From Prevotella sp. (lineage in GTDB: Bacteria; Bacteroidota; Bacteroidia; Bacteroidales; Bacteroidaceae): a stretch of 64,000 bases of DNA. The position numbers and the translations under genes are program-made. The stretch is from positions 61,882 to 125,881 of the forward strand of contig JAFRPY010000044.1 of NCBI GenBank assembly GCA_017428925.1, given 5' to 3'. This document shows positions 37,787 through 46,904 of the stretch, one piece after another. The stretch's first letter is position 1, and every line of letters begins with the position of its first letter. The notes beneath the pieces are model-generated. The model ran no database searches. It worked only from the letters and a program-made list of their open reading frames with translations, and was not told the origin of the DNA.

Positions 37787-38953
37787 ATGGAAATTGAATT
37801 CGTAAGAAGCAGATTCATCAAGCATTTTGACGGGAAGACTGGAAAAATCTATCATTCTCCAGGACGTATCAACCTGATTGGCGAGCATACGGACTATAAT
37901 GGTGGCTTCGTTTTCCCAGGCGCCGTTGACTGTGGCATTATGGCAGAAATGCGTCCCAACGGAACGGAAGATACCATCATGGCTTACGCCATCGACCTGA
38001 AGGACCGCGTGGACTTCAAGCTTAGCGATCCCAACGGGCCACGTACAAGCTGGGCACGATATATCTACGGTATCTCGAAGGAGATGCAGAAACTGGGTGT
38101 TCCCGTAAAAGGATACAACATTGCCTTTGCAGGTGATGTTCCCCTCGGAGCCGGTATGTCTTCGTCGGCTGCTATGGAGAGCTGCTTCGCCTGCGGACTG
38201 AACGACCTCTTCGGAGAGAACAAGGTAAGCAAATGGGACATCGTATTGGCAGGACAGGCTACGGAGCACAACTACTGTGGCGTGAACTGCGGTATCATGG
38301 ACCAGTTTGCAAGCGTCTTCGGACAAGCAGGAAAGCTGATGCGCCTGGATTGCCGCAGCCGTGAGTTTGAGTACTATCCGTTCAATCCCCAGGGATACAA
38401 ACTTGTGCTGCTGAACTCTTGCGTAAAGCATGAACTGGCAGGATCTCCCTACAACGACCGTCGCAACTCTTGCGAGAACGTTGTAAAGCACATTGCCGCC
38501 AAGCATCCGGAAGGAAAGTTTGAAACATTGCGCGACTGCACATGGGAACAACTTGAGGAAGTGAAGGACGAGGTAGGACAGGAAGACTACATCCGCGCTA
38601 AGTTCGTTCTTGGCGAGAAAGACCGCGTGCTGGCTGTTTGCGATGCCTTAGTGGCAGGCGACTACGAGACCGTTGGAAAGAAGATGTATGAAACCCACGA
38701 GGGACTGTCGAAAGACTATGAGGTTTCTTGCGAGGAACTCGACTTCCTGAACGATATCGCCAAGGAATGTGGCGTTACCGGCAGCCGTATCATGGGCGGC
38801 GGTTTCGGAGGATGCACCATCAACCTCGTGAAGGATGAACTTTACGACAATTTCATCAAGACGGCAAAAGAGAAATATGCTGCCAAGTATGGAAAGATGC
38901 CGAAGGTTTACGATGTTGTCATTGGTGACGGTTCAAGGAAGCTTTCTGACTAA
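37787..38953 (+). CDS. galK: Galactokinase
   Basis: A 388-residue GHMP kinase that phosphorylates alpha-galactose at C1 (Leloir pathway). The galactokinase signature GRINLIGEHTDYNGGFVFP is near the N-terminus. The ATP-binding motif is PLGAGMSSSAAMES and the C-terminal motif is GSRIMGGGFGGCTINLV. It is 31 bases after galM. galT and galE are not seen nearby. Confidence 0.96.
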   Translation: MEIEFVRSRFIKHFDGKTGKIYHSPGRINLIGEHTDYNGGFVFPGAVDCGIMAEMRPNGTEDTIMAYAIDLKDRVDFKLSDPNGPRTSWARYIYGISKEMQKLGVPVKGYNIAFAGDVPLGAGMSSSAAMESCFACGLNDLFGENKVSKWDIVLAGQATEHNYCGVNCGIMDQFASVFGQAGKLMRLDCRSREFEYYPFNPQGYKLVLLNSCVKHELAGSPYNDRRNSCENVVKHIAAKHPEGKFETLRDCTWEQLEEVKDEVGQEDYIRAKFVLGEKDRVLAVCDALVAGDYETVGKKMYETHEGLSKDYEVSCEELDFLNDIAKECGVTGSRIMGGGFGGCTINLVKDELYDNFIKTAKEKYAAKYGKMPKVYDVVIGDGSRKLSD

Positions 38954-38989
38954 AATCAGTGTCGTCTTCTAAGACGCAAAAAAGACATG

Positions 38990-39026
38990 AAAAGGAACGG
39001 GAAAACACTCCGTTCCTTTTCTTTTT
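38990..39026 (+). terminator. Terminator after galK
   Basis: A perfect 11-bp stem AAAAGGAACGG (38990-39000) / CCGTTCCTTTT (39010-39020) followed by CTTTTT. It cleanly separates the gal pair from the arabinose operon. Confidence 0.93.
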
Positions 39027-39059
39027 ATTTAAAAAGTGTAAAATAAACACCGAGAGGCT

Positions 39060-39125
39060 CGTTTTATGTTGTAAAACATATTAATAAAAAGTACAACGTA
39101 GTGAAAAAAGTAGTAATTTTACACC
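39060..39125 (+). promoter_or_regulatory. Upstream control region of the arabinose operon
   Basis: The region between the galK terminator and the ATG at 39160 contains GTTTTATGTTGTAAAAC (from about 39060), an imperfect palindrome, and TAATTTTA as the nearest -7-like box (one mismatch). It is a likely site for the operon's regulator, but the operator is not proven by sequence. Confidence 0.4.
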
Positions 39126-39159
39126 CAAATCAAAAACTATAATTCCTAAATACAATCAC

Positions 39160-40323
39160 ATGAAGCGCTTTACTAAAATTTTTGGAGCAATCGGAATGGC
39201 AGCCATTCTATTCTCCGCATGCTCAAACGAGCCTCAGTTAACAGGTTCAGGTCTTAATCCTACTGCTTTTGACACAGTAATCAACGACAAGCCGGTAGCA
39301 CTCTACACGCTGAAGAATGCCAACGGTATGGAGGTGTGCATCACCAACTTTGGCGGACGCATCGTTTCCATTATGGTGCCTGACAAGGACAACAATCTGC
39401 AAGACGTCGTACTTGGTTTCGACAACATCAAGCAGTATGCCGACATCGAGAACTCTCCCTCTGACTTCGGTGCCGCCATCGGACGCTATGCAAACCGCAT
39501 CAAGAACGGCAAGATTACCATTGACGGTAAGGAAATCCAACTTCCTCAGAACAACTTCGGCCACTGTCTCCACGGAGGTCCTACAGGTTGGCAGTATCAG
39601 GTTTATGAGGCTCAGCAGCTTGACGACCATACACTTCAACTGACCATGAAGAGCCCGGATGGCGACAACAACTTCCCCGGAAATGTTACTGCAGTGGTTA
39701 CTTATCAGCTGAAGGATGACAACAGCATCGACATCGGCTACAGCGCCACTACCGACGCCAAGACCGTCATTAACATGACCAACCACAGTTACTTCAACCT
39801 GAGTGGCGATGCCAACAAGAACATCGAGGACCACGTGCTTTACGTAAACTCCTACATCTACACTCCAACAGACGACACTTATATGACCACTGGCGACACC
39901 GCATGGGTGAAGGGTACTCCGATGGACTTTATGGAGCCCGTACCGGTAGGAAAGGAAGTGAACAATTTCGACTACAAGCCCATCAAGAACGCCAATGGTT
40001 TCGACCACAACTGGTGCCTGGCCTCATACAAAGACGGCAAGGGTAACGACAAGCAACTGGCAGCAAGCCTTTATTGTCCTTCTACAGGAATCCGCCTCGA
40101 AGTTTATACCAACGAGCCCGGTATTCAGGTTTATTCAGGAAACTTCCTCGACGGAACACTCACCGGCAAGAAAGGCATCGTCTATCAGAAGCACGCTGGT
40201 ATCTGTCTGGAAACCCAGAAATATCCCGATTCTCCCAACAAGAAGAACTGGCCGTCACCTTATCTTGAGCCGGGACAGAAATACTTCTCACATTGTATCT
40301 TCAAGTTCGGTGTCGTGAAATAA
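39160..40323 (+). CDS. Lipoprotein aldose 1-epimerase of the arabinose operon
   Basis: A 387-residue mutarotase with a lipoprotein signal (MKRFTKIFGAIGMAAILFSAC, lipobox Cys about 21), so it acts outside the cytoplasm. Family motifs: AIGRYANRIKNGKI, NNFGHCLHGGPTGWQYQV (His), NMTNHSYFNLSGD and CLETQKYPDSPN (Glu). It is the first gene of the run leading to araA/araB. Mutarotases at this position in Bacteroides arabinose loci are thought to act on L-arabinose released at the cell surface. Confidence 0.9.
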   Translation: MKRFTKIFGAIGMAAILFSACSNEPQLTGSGLNPTAFDTVINDKPVALYTLKNANGMEVCITNFGGRIVSIMVPDKDNNLQDVVLGFDNIKQYADIENSPSDFGAAIGRYANRIKNGKITIDGKEIQLPQNNFGHCLHGGPTGWQYQVYEAQQLDDHTLQLTMKSPDGDNNFPGNVTAVVTYQLKDDNSIDIGYSATTDAKTVINMTNHSYFNLSGDANKNIEDHVLYVNSYIYTPTDDTYMTTGDTAWVKGTPMDFMEPVPVGKEVNNFDYKPIKNANGFDHNWCLASYKDGKGNDKQLAASLYCPSTGIRLEVYTNEPGIQVYSGNFLDGTLTGKKGIVYQKHAGICLETQKYPDSPNKKNWPSPYLEPGQKYFSHCIFKFGVVK

Positions 40324-40369
40324 CAAAAAGAATAAATTATAAATCATACATTTTAAACTATCTAACAAC

Positions 40370-42061
40370 ATGCAATTATTAGATTGGATTGTCATCGGCG
40401 CCTTCTGCTGCGCGCTGGTTGGCATCGTATTATGGGTCGTAAGCCAGAAAAACGACAACTCGGCAGACTATTTCTTGGGTGGTAAGGATGCAACATGGAT
40501 TGCCATCGGTGCATCAATCTTTGCCTCAAACATCGGTTCTGAACACCTGATCGGTCTTGCTGGTGCAGGTGCATCTTCGGGTATGGCTATGGCCCACTGG
40601 GAGATTCAGGGATGGATGATCCTGATTCTCGGTTGGGTATTCGTTCCGTTCTACACGCGAAGCATGGTCTATACCATGCCTGAGTTCCTGGAGCGCCGCT
40701 ACAACACGCAGAGCCGTACCATTCTGAGTGTCATCTCGCTCATCAGTTATGTACTCACCAAGGTGGCCGTTACCGTGTATGCCGGCGGTCTGGTGTTCCA
40801 GCAGGTGTTCGGCATCAAGGAACTCTGGGGAATCGACTTCTTCTGGATTGCCGCCATCGGCCTGGTTGTCATCACCGCTATCTACACTATCTTCGGCGGT
40901 ATGAAGAGTGTGCTCTACACCTCCGTGCTCCAGACGCCTATCCTGCTTCTGGGTTCACTGATTATCCTCGTTTTGGGAATGAAGGCCCTGGGCAGTTGGG
41001 ATCAGATGCTGGAACTCTGCAATGTGAAGCCTAACTACGAAGGAGCCACAGGTACGATGATTCACCTGATGCGTTCCAACAGCGACCCGCAGTATCCCTG
41101 GCTGGGTGCTCTGATTGGCTCTGCCGTTATCGGTTTCTGGTATTGGTGTACCGACCAGTACATCGTTCAGCGTGTGCTGTCGGGTAAGAACGAGAAAGAG
41201 AGCCGCCGCGGTACTATCTTCGGTGCTTACCTGAAGTTGTTGCCCGTGTTCCTGTTCCTCATCCCTGGCATGATTGCCTTTGCCCTGCATCAGAAGTATG
41301 CCGGCGACGGTGGATTCCTGCCCCTGCTTGCCGACGGCACTCCTAATGCCGACGCAGCCTTCCCCACCCTTGTGGCCAAGATTCTGCCTGCCGGTGTGAA
41401 AGGTCTCGTTGTCTGCGGTATCCTTGCAGCCCTGATGTCATCACTGGCTTCTTTGTTTAACTCTTCAGCCATGCTGTTCACCATCGACTTCTGGAAGCGC
41501 CTGAAACCCGAAACCTCCGAGAAGAGCCTCGTGCGCATCGGTCAGACGGCTACCGTGGTCATCGTGATTCTTGGTATCCTATGGATTCCCATCATGCGTT
41601 CGGTAGGTAACGTACTCTATAACTACCTACAGGATGTTCAGTCGGTACTGGCTCCTGGTATCGCCGCAGCCTTCCTGCTGGGTATCACCTGGAAACGCGC
41701 CTCGGCTAAGGGTGGTATGTGGGGTTTGCTCTCAGGTATCATCATTGGTCTGACCCGCCTGGGGGCAAAGGTTTACTACAGCAATACCCCCGATGCCGCC
41801 GACAGTTGGTTCAAGGCCGTGTTCTACGACTTCAACTGGCTGTTCTTCTGCGGTGTGATGCTGGTGGTTTGCTGCCTGGTGGTCATCGTTGTGTCACTCT
41901 GCACGGAAGCTCCCTCGAAGGAGAAAATCCAGGGACTTGTGTTCGGTACTTCTACTCCTGAGCAGATTGAGGCCACCCGTAACAGCTGGAATTACTGGGA
42001 TGTAATCCACACCATCATCATCCTTGGTTTCACCGTTGCATTCTACATCTATTTCTGGTAA
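40370..42061 (+). CDS. Sodium:solute symporter (SSS family), likely L-arabinose uptake
   Basis: A 563-residue transporter of the SGLT-like SSS family with about 14 hydrophobic helices. It begins LDWIVIGAFCCALVGIVLWV and contains NIGSEHLIGLAGAGASSGMA and WYWCTDQYIVQRVLSGKNEKESRRG, the latter two being typical SSS signatures. It lies 46 bases after the mutarotase and 24 before the regulator. The arabinose substrate is inferred from context only; galactose or glucose remain possible. Confidence 0.88.
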   Translation: MQLLDWIVIGAFCCALVGIVLWVVSQKNDNSADYFLGGKDATWIAIGASIFASNIGSEHLIGLAGAGASSGMAMAHWEIQGWMILILGWVFVPFYTRSMVYTMPEFLERRYNTQSRTILSVISLISYVLTKVAVTVYAGGLVFQQVFGIKELWGIDFFWIAAIGLVVITAIYTIFGGMKSVLYTSVLQTPILLLGSLIILVLGMKALGSWDQMLELCNVKPNYEGATGTMIHLMRSNSDPQYPWLGALIGSAVIGFWYWCTDQYIVQRVLSGKNEKESRRGTIFGAYLKLLPVFLFLIPGMIAFALHQKYAGDGGFLPLLADGTPNADAAFPTLVAKILPAGVKGLVVCGILAALMSSLASLFNSSAMLFTIDFWKRLKPETSEKSLVRIGQTATVVIVILGILWIPIMRSVGNVLYNYLQDVQSVLAPGIAAAFLLGITWKRASAKGGMWGLLSGIIIGLTRLGAKVYYSNTPDAADSWFKAVFYDFNWLFFCGVMLVVCCLVVIVVSLCTEAPSKEKIQGLVFGTSTPEQIEATRNSWNYWDVIHTIIILGFTVAFYIYFW

Positions 42062-42085
42062 AATAAAAAACCCCGATAAAAGAAA

Positions 42086-42763
42086 ATGACTGAATTCTAT
42101 TCTGGAGTACACAAAGCGTTTGTCTCGGTAGACTGCATCATATTCGGTTTCGAAGACAACAAGCTCAAGTTACTGTTAGGCAAGCGCCAAATGGATCCAG
42201 GGCGTGGTGAGTGGGCTCTCTACGGCGGCTTTGTCGGCACTGACGAAAGTGTCGACGAGGCTGCCCACAGGGTGCTTTGCGAACTGACCGGATTAAAGAA
42301 CCTTTACATGAAACAGGTGCACACCTTCGGTGCCATCGACCGTGACCCCGGAGAGCGCGTCATCTCGGTAGCCTACTGTGCCCTCATCAATGTGAAGGAC
42401 TACGACGAATCGCTGCTGCAGGAGCATGGCGTGCAATGGGTGGAACTGAACAAGATTCCCCAACTCTATTCCGACCACAACGAGATGGTGAACCGCGCCA
42501 TCTCCATGCTTCGCCGGCGCATCAGCACCGAGCCGCTCAGTTTCAACCTGCTGCCCGATTTGTTCACGCTCACCCAGCTGCAGCATGTCTATGAGGCTGT
42601 ACTCGGCGGAGAAATCGACAAGCGCAACTTCCGCAAGCGTATCAAGAGCATCGACTTCATTGAGAAGACCGAGCTCATAGACAAACTCACCAGCAAGCGA
42701 GGGGCTGCTCTCTACCGTTTCAACAAGCGGATGTATGAAGAAGACCCCAGTTTCAAATTATAA
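42086..42763 (+). CDS. araR: Nudix-type transcriptional regulator, AraR-like
   Basis: A 225-residue protein with an N-terminal Nudix fold (about 10-140) and a C-terminal winged-helix domain (about 150-225, LFTLTQLQHVYEAVLGGEID followed by KRNFRKRIKS). The Nudix box reads GFVGTDESVDEAAHRVLCEL, where the catalytic REXXEE is changed to RVLCEL, so hydrolysis is unlikely. Nudix-related regulators (NrtR/AraR) control arabinose genes in Bacteroides thetaiotaomicron, and the same neighbours occur here. It is inferred to sense L-arabinose and repress this operon. Confidence 0.83.
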   Translation: MTEFYSGVHKAFVSVDCIIFGFEDNKLKLLLGKRQMDPGRGEWALYGGFVGTDESVDEAAHRVLCELTGLKNLYMKQVHTFGAIDRDPGERVISVAYCALINVKDYDESLLQEHGVQWVELNKIPQLYSDHNEMVNRAISMLRRRISTEPLSFNLLPDLFTLTQLQHVYEAVLGGEIDKRNFRKRIKSIDFIEKTELIDKLTSKRGAALYRFNKRMYEEDPSFKL

Positions 42764-42793
42764 ACACAAAAAAGTAAAAAGATTAAAAACAAT

Positions 42794-43492
42794 ATGCTTG
42801 AAGAACTGAAAGAAAAAGTGTTTCGTGCCAACTTGGATTTGGTGAAGCACAACCTCGTAATCTTCACGTGGGGTAACGTTTCGGCCATCGACCGCGAAAA
42901 GGGACTGGTCGTGATTAAGCCTTCCGGTGTGGAATACGATAAGATGAAAGCCTCCGATATGGTGGTTGTTGACCTCGAGACGGGTAAAGTGGTGGATGGC
43001 GACCTGAATCCTTCCAGCGACACACCCACACACCTTATATTATATAGGGAGTTCCCAGAAATCGGAGGCGTGGTTCACACCCACTCCACCTATGCCACCG
43101 CTTGGGCTCAGGCCGGCAAGGACATTCCCAACATCGGAACCACGCATGCCGACTATTTCCACGACTGCATCCCCTGCACCGACGATATGACGGCCGAGCA
43201 GATGCCCGAATACGAGAAAAATACGGGCGTGGTCATCGTTGACCGTTTTCGTCGCGACAACATCAATCCCGTACACACCCCAGCCGTTCTGGTGAAGAAC
43301 CACGGTCCTTTCTCTTGGGGCAAGGATGCCGACCAGGCCGTCTATCATGCCGTAGTGACTGAGCAGGTGGCCAAGATGGCCTTCGTTTCGTTCTGCGTGA
43401 ATCCCGGAACAACCATGAATCCGCTGCTCGTTGAGAAGCATTTCAGCCGCAAGCACGGCCCCAATGCCTATTACGGACAAAAGAAGAAATAA
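42794..43492 (+). CDS. araD: L-ribulose-5-phosphate 4-epimerase
   Basis: A 232-residue class II aldolase-fold enzyme converting L-ribulose 5-phosphate to D-xylulose 5-phosphate. Motifs: [44 protein letters not shown] (zinc His pair), and [20 protein letters not shown]. The start lies 30 bases after the regulator. A 197-base gap with a 22-bp repeat array separates it from araA. Confidence 0.95.
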   Translation: MLEELKEKVFRANLDLVKHNLVIFTWGNVSAIDREKGLVVIKPSGVEYDKMKASDMVVVDLETGKVVDGDLNPSSDTPTHLILYREFPEIGGVVHTHSTYATAWAQAGKDIPNIGTTHADYFHDCIPCTDDMTAEQMPEYEKNTGVVIVDRFRRDNINPVHTPAVLVKNHGPFSWGKDADQAVYHAVVTEQVAKMAFVSFCVNPGTTMNPLLVEKHFSRKHGPNAYYGQKKK

Positions 43493-43529
43493 ACTGACGA
43501 AATTCAATTAGGCTTTAAATGCGATGCTT

Positions 43530-43661
43530 CTAAAGTCTGGAAGGAATGCTTCCAAAGTCTAAAAGGAATGCTTCCAAAGCCTAAAAGGAATGCTTCCAAA
43601 GCCTGGAAGCAACCTTTCCAGACTTCAGAAAGAAAGCGTCTAAAGTATGGAAACAAACAAT
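43530..43661 (+). repeat. 22-bp intergenic tandem array C inside the arabinose operon
   Basis: Six units at 43530, 43552, 43574, 43596, 43618 and 43640, exact 22-base period. Heads are CTAAAGTCTG, CCAAAGTCTA, CCAAAGCCTA, CCAAAGCCTG, CCAGACTTCA and CTAAAGTATG; most tails are GAAGGAATGCTT-like. It has no hairpin element next to it and ends 28 bases before the araA start codon. Confidence 0.88.
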
Positions 43662-43689
43662 ATAACTATTTAATATAAAACAAACAATT

Positions 43690-45228
43690 ATGAAAGCATT
43701 TGATAACTATGAAATTTGGTGGGTGACTGGTGCACAGTTGCTCTATGGAGGTGACGCAGTCGTACAGGTAGACGCTCACTCCAAGGAAATGGTGGATGGC
43801 CTGAACAATAGTGGAAACATTCCCGTAAAGGTAGTTTATAAAGGTACAGCCAACAGCTCTAACGAAGTGGAAGCCGTGATGAAGGCTGCCAACAACGATG
43901 AGAAGTGCGTGGGTATCATCACCTGGATGCACACTTTCTCTCCCGCAAAAATGTGGATTAAGGGTCTACAGGACTTACAGAAGCCGCTGCTCCACTTCCA
44001 CACTCAGTATAATGCTGAAATTCCCTGGGAGACCATGGACATGGACTTCATGAACCTGAACCAGAGTGCTCACGGCGACATCGAGTTCGGCCATATCTGC
44101 ACCCGTATGCGCGTTCCACGCAAGGTGGTTTGCGGCTACTGGAAGAACGAAGAGGCCCAGAAGAAGATTGCCGTTTGGGCTCGCGTGGCCGTTGGTGTTG
44201 CCGACAGCCGTAACGTACGCTGCCTGATGTTCGGCATGAACATGAACAACGTGGCCGTGACCGACGGTGACCGCGTAGAGTTCGAACAGCGTTTGGGCTA
44301 CCATGTTGACTACTATCCCGTAAGCTCGCTGATGGACTACTTCAAGAAGGTAACCGACGCAGAGGCTGATGCCCTCGTGGAGGAGTACAAGAAGGAATAC
44401 ACCATCAAGATTGACGAGAGCGGTGAAGAAGTATATTGGGAGAAGGTGAAGAATGCCGCCAAGGCTGAAATTGCACTCCGCCGCGTATTGAAGGACGAAG
44501 GTGCCACCGCATTCACCACCAACTTCGACGACCTTGGTGATGCCGACATCGACGATCCGAACTTCGTTGGCTTCGACCAGATTCCAGGTCTTGCCTCTCA
44601 GCGTCTGATGGCCGAAGGTATCGGTTTCGGTGCCGAAGGTGACTGGAAGACAGCCTGCCTCTATCGCACGCTTTGGGTAATGTCACAGGGTCTGCCCACA
44701 GGCTGCTCGTTCCTCGAGGACTACACCCTCAACTTCGCCGGCAACCGCAGCTCTTGCCTCCAGAGCCACATGCTCGAGGTTTGTCCGCTGATTGCCGTCG
44801 ACAAGCCTAAGCTGGAAGTTCACTTCCTCGGCATCGGTATCCGCAAGCAACAGACTGCCCGTCTCGTATTCACCTCAAAGGTTGGACACGGCATCAAGGC
44901 TACTGTTGTTGACCTCGGCAACCGCTTCCGCCTGATTTCACAGGAAGTGGAGTGCATCGAGCCGAAGCCCATGCCTAACCTCCCCGTGGCTTCTGCCCTT
45001 TGGGTGCCGCAGCCCACATTCGAGATTGGCGCAGGTGCATGGATTCTGGCTGGTGGTACTCACCACAGTGCTTTCTCTTACGATATCACCGAAGAGTATT
45101 GGGAAGACTTCGCCGAAATCCTCGGCATCGAGTATGTCAAGATTAACAAGAGCACCAATACCTTCGACTTCAAGCAGACGCTCCGCAACAACGAGATCTA
45201 TCACATGTTGAACAAGGCGTTGATGTAA
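43690..45228 (+). CDS. araA: L-arabinose isomerase
   Basis: A 512-residue metal-dependent isomerase converting L-arabinose to L-ribulose. Conserved parts visible: EIWWVTGAQLLYGGDAVVQV, WMHTFSPAKMWI, LLHFHTQYNAEIPW, GFDQIPGLASQRLMAEGIGF (metal Glu), LEDYTLNF (metal Glu), and GAWILAGGTHHSAFSYD (His). Length is slightly above the usual 500. It is followed after 16 bases by the kinase. Confidence 0.97.
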   Translation: MKAFDNYEIWWVTGAQLLYGGDAVVQVDAHSKEMVDGLNNSGNIPVKVVYKGTANSSNEVEAVMKAANNDEKCVGIITWMHTFSPAKMWIKGLQDLQKPLLHFHTQYNAEIPWETMDMDFMNLNQSAHGDIEFGHICTRMRVPRKVVCGYWKNEEAQKKIAVWARVAVGVADSRNVRCLMFGMNMNNVAVTDGDRVEFEQRLGYHVDYYPVSSLMDYFKKVTDAEADALVEEYKKEYTIKIDESGEEVYWEKVKNAAKAEIALRRVLKDEGATAFTTNFDDLGDADIDDPNFVGFDQIPGLASQRLMAEGIGFGAEGDWKTACLYRTLWVMSQGLPTGCSFLEDYTLNFAGNRSSCLQSHMLEVCPLIAVDKPKLEVHFLGIGIRKQQTARLVFTSKVGHGIKATVVDLGNRFRLISQEVECIEPKPMPNLPVASALWVPQPTFEIGAGAWILAGGTHHSAFSYDITEEYWEDFAEILGIEYVKINKSTNTFDFKQTLRNNEIYHMLNKALM

Positions 45229-45244
45229 TTGAAAACATACAATT

Positions 45245-46837
45245 ATGACAGCAAAAGAAACCATCCAACAGGGTAAGGCCATTCTCGGTATCGAGTTTGG
45301 CTCTACCCGTATCAAGGCCGTCCTCATCGACCAGGAGAACAAGCCCATCGCCCAGGGCAGCCACACCTGGGAAAATCAGTTGGTCGACGGACTCTGGACC
45401 TATAGCACCGAGGCCATCTGGTATGGTCTGCAGGACTGCTATGCCGATCTCCGCAAGGATGTGCTCAAGCAATACGACACGGAGCTCGAGATTCTCGCCG
45501 GTATCGGCATCTCGGCCATGATGCACGGCTACATGGCCTTCAACGAGAAGAACGAAATACTGGTGCCCTTCCGCACTTGGCGCAACACCAATACCGGAAA
45601 GGCTGCCGCTGAACTCTCCAAGCTCTTCAACTACAACATCCCGCTCCGCTGGAGCATCTCTCATCTCTACCAGTGCATTCTCGACAACGAGGAGCACGTA
45701 GGCGACATCAAGTTCCAGACCACGCTGGCCGGTTATATCCACTGGCAGCTCACGGGCGAGAAGGTTCTTGGCGTAGGCGATGCTTCGGGTATGATGCCCA
45801 TCGATCCCGACACCAAGAACTACAACGCCACAATGGTGGAGAAGTTCAACAAGCTCATTGAGCCTAAGGGATACAGTTGGACGCTGATGGACATCTTCCC
45901 CAAGGTGCTCGTGGCTGGCAAGAACGCCGGTTTCCTCACTCAGGAAGGAGCGAAGAAACTCGACATCTCCGGTCATCTGAAGGCTGGTATCCCCTTCTGT
46001 CCTCCTGAGGGTGATGCAGGCACAGGCATGGCCGCCACCAATGCCGTAAAGCAGCGCACGGGTAATGTATCTGCCGGAACCAGTTCGTTCTCGATGATTG
46101 TGCTCGAGAAAGACCTCTCCAAGCCTTACGAGCCCATCGACATCGTGACTACCCCCGACGGTTCACTCGTGGCCATGGTGCATTGCAACAACTGCACTTC
46201 CGACATCAACGCCTGGGTGAACATCTTCAAGGAATACCAGGAACTGATGGGCTTCCCCGTTGACATGAACGAGATTTATACCCGTCTCTTCAACAAGGCA
46301 CTCGAAGGACAAGCCGACTGCGGCGGACTGATGGCCTACAACTATGTGTCAGGCGAACCCGTTGCCGGACTATCCGACGGACGTCCTCTCTTTGTTCGTT
46401 CTGCCAACGACAAGTTCACTCTGGCCAACTTCATGCGCACCCAGCTCTATGGTGCCATCGGCGTGCTCAAGCTCGGCAACGACATCCTGCTGAAGGAAGA
46501 GAACGTGAAGGTGGACCGCATCACGGGCCACGGTGGCTACTTCAAGACAAAGGGCGTGGGCCAGCGCATGCTTGCCGCTGCACTCAACTCTCCTATCTCC
46601 GTAATGGAGACTGCCGGAGAAGGCGGTGCCTGGGGTATCGCCCTGCTTGCATCCTACGTGGTGAACAACGACAAGCAGCAGAACCTGGCCGACTGGCTCG
46701 AAGAGAAGGTGTTTGCCGGTGATGCCGGTGTGGAGATTGCTCCCACGGCAGAAGACGTGGCCGGCTTCAATGCCTACATCGAGAACTACAAGGCAGGTCT
46801 GGCCATCGAGCAGGCTGCCGTAGAAGCCAAGAAATAA
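45245..46837 (+). CDS. araB: FGGY-family L-ribulokinase
   Basis: A 530-residue carbohydrate kinase of the FGGY fold phosphorylating L-ribulose. Visible: ILGIEFGSTRIKAVLID (phosphate 1), MMHGYMAFNEKNEILVPFR, VLGVGDASGMMPIDPDT, VSAGTSSFSMIV and ITGHGGYFKTKGVGQRMLA (adenosine motif). Bacteroides enzymes at this locus are often labelled xylulokinase, but the position between araA and a GH51 gene points to ribulose as substrate. A GC-rich hairpin follows. Confidence 0.88.
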   Translation: MTAKETIQQGKAILGIEFGSTRIKAVLIDQENKPIAQGSHTWENQLVDGLWTYSTEAIWYGLQDCYADLRKDVLKQYDTELEILAGIGISAMMHGYMAFNEKNEILVPFRTWRNTNTGKAAAELSKLFNYNIPLRWSISHLYQCILDNEEHVGDIKFQTTLAGYIHWQLTGEKVLGVGDASGMMPIDPDTKNYNATMVEKFNKLIEPKGYSWTLMDIFPKVLVAGKNAGFLTQEGAKKLDISGHLKAGIPFCPPEGDAGTGMAATNAVKQRTGNVSAGTSSFSMIVLEKDLSKPYEPIDIVTTPDGSLVAMVHCNNCTSDINAWVNIFKEYQELMGFPVDMNEIYTRLFNKALEGQADCGGLMAYNYVSGEPVAGLSDGRPLFVRSANDKFTLANFMRTQLYGAIGVLKLGNDILLKEENVKVDRITGHGGYFKTKGVGQRMLAAALNSPISVMETAGEGGAWGIALLASYVVNNDKQQNLADWLEEKVFAGDAGVEIAPTAEDVAGFNAYIENYKAGLAIEQAAVEAKK

Positions 46838-46843
46838 ATAACC

Positions 46844-46876
46844 CGGACAGGCAGGGGGATTCCCCCTGTTTGTCCG
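46844..46876 (+). other. Stable hairpin between ribulokinase and arabinofuranosidase genes
   Basis: CGGACA (46844-46849) pairs with TGTCCG (46871-46876), and inside it CAGGGGG pairs with CCCCCTG around a three-base loop. No U-tract follows. It may stabilise the upstream mRNA or act as an attenuator within the operon. Confidence 0.7.
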
Positions 46877-46904
46877 TATTATAATTAATAACACATACAA
46901 TCAG

